DNA of 34,872 nt from Kurthia zopfii. Its GTDB lineage: Bacteria > Bacillota > Bacilli > Bacillales_A > Planococcaceae. The stretch is taken from positions 1-34,872 of the forward strand of contig NZ_QFVS01000033.1 in the NCBI RefSeq assembly GCF_003143955.1, read 5' to 3'. Made by a program: the position numbers and the translations under genes. Below the pieces are notes generated by a model, which saw nothing but the letters and a program-made list of their open reading frames with translations, was not told the origin of the DNA and searched no databases. This document shows positions 29,724 through 34,872 of this stretch, in pieces (positions within the stretch are counted from its first letter, which is position 1; each line of letters starts with the position of its first letter).

Positions 29724-32048
29724 ATGATTGAAGTTTTAAGTGAAATTGAATCGAAAGCAAAATTAAATAAAAATAGTCGAACATCATTAAAATGTCGTAG
29801 TTTTATAAAAAAGCTAGGTTACCGTTCACGTTCAAAAAAGATGATTCATGAAATTGACCAAGCAATCCAACGAACAAATTTGACGATGTTACTGCCCGAT
29901 CAGGTGGAAAGTTGGCTTGAAATCGACTTAGATGATGCCATTCACTTCCAATATAATGCGAAAAGTCGCGTACTTGCACCAACGACGAGCAAAGCCCCTG
30001 CGCTCTATGCTTTCCAAGCGGAAGCTGTGAACAGAATTCACCGTAAAATGATTGGCAATGATTCATTTAAAGGAATGCTCGTACTGCCGACGGGGGGCGG
30101 GAAGACAACGACTGCTGTGAGATGGATTTGGGAAGCGGCATTGTCAAAAAGGAAGAAAGTACTGTGGATAGCCCATCGCCATGAATTGTTGAATCAAGCG
30201 TTAGAAACGATGCGCAATCAAGTTGAAAAACCGGTGAAATACCGTGTTGTATCAGGTATCCACGACCACGCAACGATGATTCAAGATGAGCAACTAATTA
30301 TTGCGAGTAAAGATAGTTTGACGCATCATGGCGAGCGATTAGCGAATTGGTTAGCGGAGGATGACGAATTGTTTTTAGTGATCGACGAGGCGCATCATGC
30401 GACTTCGAGAACCTATATCCAACTTATTCGCTCACTCGAAAAAAGCTTGGATCGGCTGTATTTGCTCGGCCTGACTGCGACACCATTCCGAACGGCAGAA
30501 TCTGAAAGTGGTGCGCTGCGTAAGTTGTTTAAGGATGGCATTTTGTATAAGAAAGACTTAAAAAACCTTGTAGCAAGTGGAATTTTATCCGAACCGCATT
30601 TCTTTTCGATGCAAACCGATGTCCAAATTGCACAGAAATTAACGGCCGAACAATTGGAAACTTTAAGGTTTACAGATCAACTACCAGAGAAAATTATGGA
30701 TAAACTTGTCGAACATCATCCGAGAAATTTACTAATTGTACAACAATATATTGCGTCCGCTAATCAATTTGGCAAAACGATTTTATTTGCTATTAATCAA
30801 CTTCATGCGACGATGCTAGCGTTATTATTCCAACAACATCAAGTGGATGCGCGAGTTGTCATTTCTCAAAATGATGTAGATCATAATGCGGATACAATCC
30901 AAGCATTTCGAAATAATGAATTTCCTATACTCATAAATGTTAATATTTTGACGGAAGGTGCGGATTTTCCAGATGTTCAATCGGTATTTTTAACGCGACC
31001 GACGATTTCATCGATCTTTATGACACAAATGGTAGGGAGAGCGTTGCGCGGTGAAGTTGCTGGTGGCACAAAAGTGGCGAATATCGTGAGTTTTATCGAT
31101 GATTGGGTTGAGAAAATCGCTTGGTCAAATCCACAATCACTTCTTGCAGGTGAAAATGGTGACGAGACTTTCGAAGGCATTTCTGATCGAAAAGTGACGG
31201 AGATTATTTCCGCACAAGTAATGGAACAATTAGCATTACGGATGAATAATCACCTTGATTTTGCAGATATGAAGCGGAATTACTTTGCTGAAAGCGTGCC
31301 GATGGGTGTGTATGCGATGCATTATTTACATGATGAAAAGACGATTTCAGAAGATGTACTAGTTTATGAGAATGATGTCGATGCATATGCTCTAATGCTC
31401 GAACAATTGCCTCGTTTTTGCATACAGAATGGGCTTTCAAGCAAGCTCACAAATGGTCAAATTCGCCAGTTTGCAGAACAGTTGGAACTGCAATTTTTCA
31501 TAGAAGATGAACTTCAACCGATGTACGAAATCATTGATTTAATGGCTATTTTGAAGTATTTCTTAGTAACGAAGGAGTTACCGGCTTTACTATTATTTAA
31601 AGAGCGAAAGCAAGTGAATATTACGGAGTTAGCGAGAACAATCGTTCAAAAAGATTATACATACCGCCAACAAAAAGAGTTCATTCAGCAAAATTGGGAT
31701 GAGCAGCCGTTTTTACAAGTGTTTTTCAATTATGAAGAAATCTATTATAAAAAATGTGTTCAAAGCGAATTGCTCATGATCGATACGATTTTCTCTCCAA
31801 AAGAACCATACGAGTCCGATGTATCTTTAGCGAAGTTGAAAAAATCAAATCATAGTGAATGGCGTTCTTTGATGTATCAAGTTTTCGAGCGAAATAAGCA
31901 GAAAAATGGCATGTATCAATGTGTCTTAAGTGGCGAAAGAAGTATGAATAAAGCTGATTTTAAAGTTGGTTATAAGAAATCATTGAAAAATGGCGGGAAG
32001 ACGACCGTAAATAATTTAGCGCTCGTTAAAAAAAGCGACAAATACTGA
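29724..32048 (+). CDS. DEAD/DEAH-box superfamily II helicase
   Basis: The 774-residue protein has motif I LPTGGGKTTTAV (about 113), motif Ia (VLWIAHRHEL), DEAH motif IDEAHHATS (about 219), motif III GLTATPFRT, motif V (VNILTEGADFPDVQSV) and motif VI QMVGRALRG (about 437), typical of the SSL2/type-III-restriction-like branch that unwinds or translocates on double-stranded DNA. Residues 1-90 are a separate N-terminal region without a recognised nuclease motif, and the C-terminal 300 residues are unassigned and helical. No methylase or specificity gene is nearby. A TATAAT (29683-29688) and a LexA-box-like GAACAAATATTC (29691-29702) lie upstream. Confidence 0.85.
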   Translation: MIEVLSEIESKAKLNKNSRTSLKCRSFIKKLGYRSRSKKMIHEIDQAIQRTNLTMLLPDQVESWLEIDLDDAIHFQYNAKSRVLAPTTSKAPALYAFQAEAVNRIHRKMIGNDSFKGMLVLPTGGGKTTTAVRWIWEAALSKRKKVLWIAHRHELLNQALETMRNQVEKPVKYRVVSGIHDHATMIQDEQLIIASKDSLTHHGERLANWLAEDDELFLVIDEAHHATSRTYIQLIRSLEKSLDRLYLLGLTATPFRTAESESGALRKLFKDGILYKKDLKNLVASGILSEPHFFSMQTDVQIAQKLTAEQLETLRFTDQLPEKIMDKLVEHHPRNLLIVQQYIASANQFGKTILFAINQLHATMLALLFQQHQVDARVVISQNDVDHNADTIQAFRNNEFPILINVNILTEGADFPDVQSVFLTRPTISSIFMTQMVGRALRGEVAGGTKVANIVSFIDDWVEKIAWSNPQSLLAGENGDETFEGISDRKVTEIISAQVMEQLALRMNNHLDFADMKRNYFAESVPMGVYAMHYLHDEKTISEDVLVYENDVDAYALMLEQLPRFCIQNGLSSKLTNGQIRQFAEQLELQFFIEDELQPMYEIIDLMAILKYFLVTKELPALLLFKERKQVNITELARTIVQKDYTYRQQKEFIQQNWDEQPFLQVFFNYEEIYYKKCVQSELLMIDTIFSPKEPYESDVSLAKLKKSNHSEWRSLMYQVFERNKQKNGMYQCVLSGERSMNKADFKVGYKKSLKNGGKTTVNNLALVKKSDKY

Positions 32049-32078
32049 TTTTACAGTGTTTGTCGCTTTCTTCTTTTT
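32032..32078. terminator. bidirectional terminator between convergent genes
   Basis: AAAGCGACAAATACTG and CAGTGTTTGTCGCTTT pair over 16 positions with one G-T pair; T runs lie on both sides. The stem overlaps the helicase stop. Confidence 0.9.
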
Positions 32079-32634
32079 ATTGAGAAATAAGTTCGATAAA
32101 TTGCTCAATCGAAGTTTTTTCATCCCATTGTTGAACGGTCAGTGCATCTAAATGAATAAATGGCCCATTTTCAACCGTAATATATTCACCATCTTCTGAA
32201 CCGACTCCACCTGTTTCAGCACGTTTTCCATAGTGATTGAATAAAGCTTCACGTATTTCTTCACGAGATTGGATATAGCGCGCTGCTTCCGCATTTGGAA
32301 TGACGTATGCATCCACTTGCGTAGCATCATCCGTTAATCCATCCACTTCATCCATTGGCACTAATCGATCCCAAATTAACACAGTTATTTCACCATCATC
32401 TGGTGTAAACATATATTTTGTCAGCGGGAAGCGGCTCTTTTTCCAAACGATTTCTTCATATAATGGCAACTCATCAAAATTCATTGAGTAGTTGACGAAT
32501 TCATGTTCATCAAAAACATCGACCTGTTTATGCACATAGGGAACCGACTCGACCCATTCAATCGCTTCCTCTTTTTCCGCGAATAATCCGACTGTATGGC
32601 GACGATCACCTTGAAGTAATTCAACTAAATACAA
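32077..32634 (-). CDS. hypothetical acidic protein
   Basis: The start is a TTG (minus strand), about eight bases after GGAGG. The 185-residue soluble protein is acidic, with alternating strands at the N-terminus (MYLVELLQGDRRHTVGLFAE), a central DGEITVLIWDRL strand, and a helix-rich end (IPNAEAARYIQSREEIREAL). No family is recognised. It is 18 bases downstream of the exonuclease-BRCT gene on the same strand and may be co-transcribed with it. Confidence 0.7.
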   Translation of the reverse strand: MYLVELLQGDRRHTVGLFAEKEEAIEWVESVPYVHKQVDVFDEHEFVNYSMNFDELPLYEEIVWKKSRFPLTKYMFTPDDGEITVLIWDRLVPMDEVDGLTDDATQVDAYVIPNAEAARYIQSREEIREALFNHYGKRAETGGVGSEDGEYITVENGPFIHLDALTVQQWDEKTSIEQFIELISQ

Positions 32635-32652
32635 AATAATTCCTCCTAACGA

Positions 32653-33459
32653 CTATTTGATAAGTGGCAGAAACTCATCTTCGGTTAAAATGGTAATTTC
32701 ATGTCCTGCGTTTTGCAAAGATGCAGCTTTCACCCATTTTGAGCTTTGCGCACCGTTATTGTTAAACTTCTCGAAACTCGAATTGCTGACGACAAGTAAA
32801 TCTACTTTTTTGGACATCGTATTACTAAATGCTCCACCGGCTTGCATGACTAATTTTGCAGCCTCTGCTCTACGCATACCACTTAAACCACCTGTGAAAA
32901 CAACCGTTTTTTGAAAAATCGATTGAATTTCTTTTTGCGTGATTACTGTATTTTCAACTAATTTTGCAGTCCAGTGTGCCTCGTTTTGTAAAAAGTGGAC
33001 AACTAATTTCGCGATTTTTTCAGCATCATTATAGACGTCTTCTTGAATAAAATGATTCGTCAAATCATGTAAAGTGTAGGAAAAATACGATTCATCAATT
33101 TTATTTTTAAAATAGGGTAAAACACTATAATGCGTGAAAATAGGTTTTAGTTTGCCAAGTTGTTCAAAACATTCATTCAAACATTGTGCTTCAAATTCAT
33201 GATGAAAAGAGAGTACCGTTTCATTTTGTAGCCATTGTTCTAAAACGGGGATCATTTGCTCAAAAGTGGGTGAATTCGCAACGTCATTCGCTTCAATGCC
33301 ATGCACAGATGTGTAAAATGGATCGAATGATTGTGACGTATGAATAAATGTTGAGAAAGAGTCCGTTTCTTTATTTTCTTCTATTTTGATTAATTCAATT
33401 CCGCAAATACTATCCGGCCATTGATTGGCTGTTTTTATAACCATTGAAATAAAGTTCAA
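32653..33459 (-). CDS. exonuclease-fold (DnaQ/RNase T-like) plus BRCT domain protein, catalytic acids lost
   Basis: I place the start at TTG 33459 (minus strand), eight bases after GGAGT; the ATG at 33495 has no ribosome site. The 268-residue protein aligns with DEDDh exonuclease-BRCT proteins from its first residue: MNFISMVIKTAN stands where active members read MNFVAxDFETAN, so motif I Asp becomes Val and Glu becomes Lys. Motif II HNASFD is HHEFEA (Asp to Glu) and motif III keeps Asp in YNDAEK but lacks the usual His. The C-terminal BRCT domain (VVFTGGLSGMRRAEAAKLVMQ, then VDLLVVSN) looks intact. It is probably an inactive fold kept for binding. BRCT domains bind DNA ends or partners. Confidence 0.8.
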   Translation of the reverse strand: MNFISMVIKTANQWPDSICGIELIKIEENKETDSFSTFIHTSQSFDPFYTSVHGIEANDVANSPTFEQMIPVLEQWLQNETVLSFHHEFEAQCLNECFEQLGKLKPIFTHYSVLPYFKNKIDESYFSYTLHDLTNHFIQEDVYNDAEKIAKLVVHFLQNEAHWTAKLVENTVITQKEIQSIFQKTVVFTGGLSGMRRAEAAKLVMQAGGAFSNTMSKKVDLLVVSNSSFEKFNNNGAQSSKWVKAASLQNAGHEITILTEDEFLPLIK

Positions 33460-33581
33460 GCTATTCACTCCAGTAAAAATTTCTGTTTCTATCATAACAT
33501 ACAGTTATTTCAAGACTTTTTGAACGAAAATATAAGTAAAATGTGGTAATATGTACGTATTAATGAATAGGAGTGGTTAGT

Positions 33582-34088
33582 ATGATTTCAGAAAAACTAC
33601 ATGTAGCATTAAACGATCAATTAAATTTTGAATTTTATTCAGCTCACGCATATTTAGCAATGGCAGCGTACTGCACAGACCAAGATTATGATGGTTTTGC
33701 AAATTTCTTCTTAGTACAAGCGGAAGAAGAGCGTTTCCACGCAATGAAATTTTATAATTTCCTAAGCGATATGGGTCAACGTGTAACAATCGCGGAATTC
33801 CCAAGCGTGAAAAATGATTTCACAAACATTTTAGAAGTATTCGAAACGGCACTGAAACACGAAAAAGAAGTGACACGTCGTATTTATAACTTATCGGATA
33901 TCGCTTTAGATGAGCGTGAACACGCAACTATGGCATTCCTAAAATGGTTCATCGACGAACAAATTGAAGAAGAGTCAACTTTCGATACTTTAATTTCTAA
34001 AATTTCTCGTATCCAAAATGACGCGAATGCGATCTTCATGTTAGATTCTGAATTAGCTTCTCGTAAATTCGTAGCGCCAGCAGAATAA
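33582..34088 (+). CDS. ftnA: ferritin
   Basis: The start is ATG 33582 (AGGAG eight bases before). The 168-residue four-helix protein has the FtnA ferroxidase ligands Glu17, Glu50, His53, Glu94 and Gln127 in place (FEFYSAHAYL, AEEERFHAMKF, LKHEKEVTRR, FIDEQIEEE). It oxidises ferrous iron and stores ferric mineral in a 24-mer shell. It is monocistronic, closed by a terminator, and diverges from the exonuclease-BRCT gene with about 120 bases between. I saw no clear Fur or PerR box in that gap. Confidence 0.93.
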   Translation: MISEKLHVALNDQLNFEFYSAHAYLAMAAYCTDQDYDGFANFFLVQAEEERFHAMKFYNFLSDMGQRVTIAEFPSVKNDFTNILEVFETALKHEKEVTRRIYNLSDIALDEREHATMAFLKWFIDEQIEEESTFDTLISKISRIQNDANAIFMLDSELASRKFVAPAE

Positions 34089-34104
34089 ACTATTCTACAA
34101 AAAC

Positions 34105-34156
34105 ACTCTCCATCTTTTTAGTTGTTTAATACTAAAAGGTGGGGAGTTTATCTTTT
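34105..34156 (+). terminator. rho-independent terminator of ferritin
   Basis: ACTCTCCATCTTTTTAGT pairs with ACTAAAAGGTGGGGAGT around a 10-base loop, with a T-rich tail. Confidence 0.85.
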
Positions 34157-34229
34157 TAAAAAGTTTTTTTGGAAAAACTATTGACCGATTTTTTAGAACA
34201 TGATATTATATTTCTTGTCAGTAAGACAT

Positions 34230-34304
34230 GCGGAAGTAGTTCAGTGGTAGAACATCACCTTGCCAAGGTGGGGGTCGCGAGTTCGAACCTCGTCTTCCGC
34301 TCCA
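34230..34304 (+). tRNA. tRNA-Gly (GCC)
   Basis: A 75-base cloverleaf with acceptor stem GCGGAAG/CTTCCGC, anticodon GCC at 34262-34264, GTTCGAA T-loop and encoded CCA. Confidence 0.97.
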
Positions 34305-34307
34305 TAT

Positions 34308-34400
34308 GGAGATATACCCAAGTCCGGCTGAAGGGATTGGTCTTGAAAACCAACAGGCGAGTCAAATCGCGCGGGGGTTCGAATCCCTCTATCTCCTCCA
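34308..34400 (+). tRNA. tRNA-Ser (TGA), copy 1
   Basis: A 93-base class II tRNA with long variable arm, acceptor GGAGATA/TATCTCC, anticodon TGA at 34344-34346 and encoded CCA. Confidence 0.97.
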
Positions 34401-34419
34401 TTTTTTCTTACTTGATATT

Positions 34420-34494
34420 GCGGAAGTAGTTCAGTGGTAGAACATCACCTTGCCAAGGTGGGGGTCGCGAGTTCGAACCTCGTCTTCCGCTCCA
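34420..34494 (+). tRNA. tRNA-Gly (GCC), copy 2
   Basis: Identical in sequence to the copy at 34230, 190 bases downstream; anticodon at 34452-34454 and encoded CCA. Confidence 0.97.
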
Positions 34495-34497
34495 TAC

Positions 34498-34590
34498 GGA
34501 GGTATACCCAAGTCCGGCTGAAGGGATTGGTCTTGAAAACCAACAGGCGAGTCAAATCGCGCGGGGGTTCGAATCCCTCTACCTCCTCCA
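34498..34590 (+). tRNA. tRNA-Ser (TGA), copy 2
   Basis: Like the copy at 34308 apart from the fifth acceptor pair, which is G-C (GGAGGTA/TACCTCC) instead of A-T. Anticodon TGA at 34534-34536; CCA encoded. Confidence 0.97.
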
Positions 34591-34598
34591 TCTTTTCC

Positions 34599-34671
34599 GG
34601 GTCGGTAGCTCAGTTGGTAGAGCATTAGATTGAAGCTCTAAGTGTCGGCGGTTCGATTCCGTCCCGACCCA
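34599..34671 (+). tRNA. tRNA-Phe (GAA)
   Basis: A 73-base cloverleaf, acceptor GGGTCGG/CCGACCC, anticodon GAA at 34632-34634. Unlike the other four tRNAs here, no CCA is encoded (TACTA follows the discriminator A), so CCA must be added by the nucleotidyltransferase. Confidence 0.95.
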
Positions 34672-34679
34672 TACTAAAT

Positions 34680-34712
34680 CGGTAGATATTTCAAATATCT
34701 ACCGGTTTTTTT
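34680..34712 (+). terminator. terminator of the tRNA cluster
   Basis: CGGTAGATATTT and AAATATCTACCG are near-perfect arms around a tight loop, followed by eight T. Confidence 0.9.
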
Positions 34713-34872
34713 ATGCTGTTTTTTTGTTTTTAAACCAAATAGAGCTGGTTCTACAATAAATAACGTTGGTGAAGAAAAAAGCACCGATCTCTAATCAGAT
34801 CGGTGCGGAAACTTCATGAACGTTATTTTTATTCAAAAAAATAGAAAACAAGTGAGTTTCCCTATAGAATAA
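34713..34872. other. gene-free right edge with a minus-strand-type terminator
   Basis: GCACCGATCT (34781-34790) and AGATCGGTGC (34797-34806) form a perfect 10-bp hairpin; on the minus strand a T run follows, so it probably ends a leftward gene beyond the window. Bases 34807-34872 show no recognisable coding sequence. Confidence 0.6.

Noticed and set aside
34169-34628. Open frames of 64-86 codons on both strands across the tRNA cluster ([12 protein letters not shown]-type products)
   Set aside because: They are translations of tRNA genes and their spacers, a common annotation artefact.
1-34872. CRISPR arrays or complete insertion sequences
   Set aside because: No regularly spaced repeats and no transposase-like frame with terminal repeats were seen.

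Overview
The window reads as a chromosomal segment of a low-GC Gram-positive bacterium of the Bacillales. A Planococcaceae-type organism (Kurthia/Rummeliibacillus/Lysinibacillus-like) is my best guess. This rests on AT-rich codon use, strong AGGAGG-type ribosome sites, frequent TTG/GTG starts, a leucine T-box, a TPP riboswitch, MhqR-type regulation and a CcpA cre-like site. No rRNA or marker gene fixes the genus.

Bases 1-8120 are accessory DNA. The left part (1-2546) is a graveyard: a C-terminal scrap of an immunity-like gene, an internally deleted copy of a phage replication module, a stop-interrupted small phage-like gene, a CPCC cysteine-rich gene, and then a polymorphic-toxin C-terminal module (pre-toxin linker plus EndoU/BECR-like nuclease) with an intact putative immunity gene. 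From 2572 to 8053 lies a decayed prophage: a clipped small-terminase gene, a phi13-type major tail protein, a tail chaperone with an A AAA AAG -1 frameshift site, a truncated tape measure, and a replication module (replisome organiser, DnaC-like loader). Head, portal, large terminase, lysis and integrase genes are absent, and tail genes precede replication genes, so large deletions or rearrangements must have occurred.

Bases 8471-16957 hold a zinc alcohol dehydrogenase behind a 16-codon leader ORF, a second full-length orphan paralogue of the immunity-like gene, a membrane protein, a Bcr/CflA-type drug exporter behind a 23-codon leader ORF with a ribosome-site-masking hairpin, several exported proteins (SH3, LysM-NlpC/P60, a calcium-loop repeat protein) and a 59-residue gene downstream of a perfect cre match.

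Bases 17071-34088 are mostly housekeeping: a FhuF-like iron reductase, GNAT and barstar-like gene cluster; T-box-controlled leuA; TPP-controlled tenA; an AraC-family regulator; a 7TMR-DISM diguanylate cyclase; mhqR with a frameshifted mhqO-type dioxygenase; a lipoprotein and a TetR regulator overlapping tail to tail; a ketopantoate-reductase-like protein; a DEAD/DEAH helicase; an exonuclease-fold protein that has lost its catalytic acids but keeps a BRCT domain; and ferritin. The right end is a tRNA cluster Gly-Ser-Gly-Ser-Phe, in which the Gly-Ser pair is a recent tandem duplication with a compensated base-pair change.

The signals I rate highest are the toxin/immunity remnants with dispersed immunity paralogues, the exporter leader peptide, the tail-chaperone frameshift, the mhqO frameshift and the exonuclease-BRCT pseudoenzyme. 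No CRISPR array or complete insertion sequence was seen.
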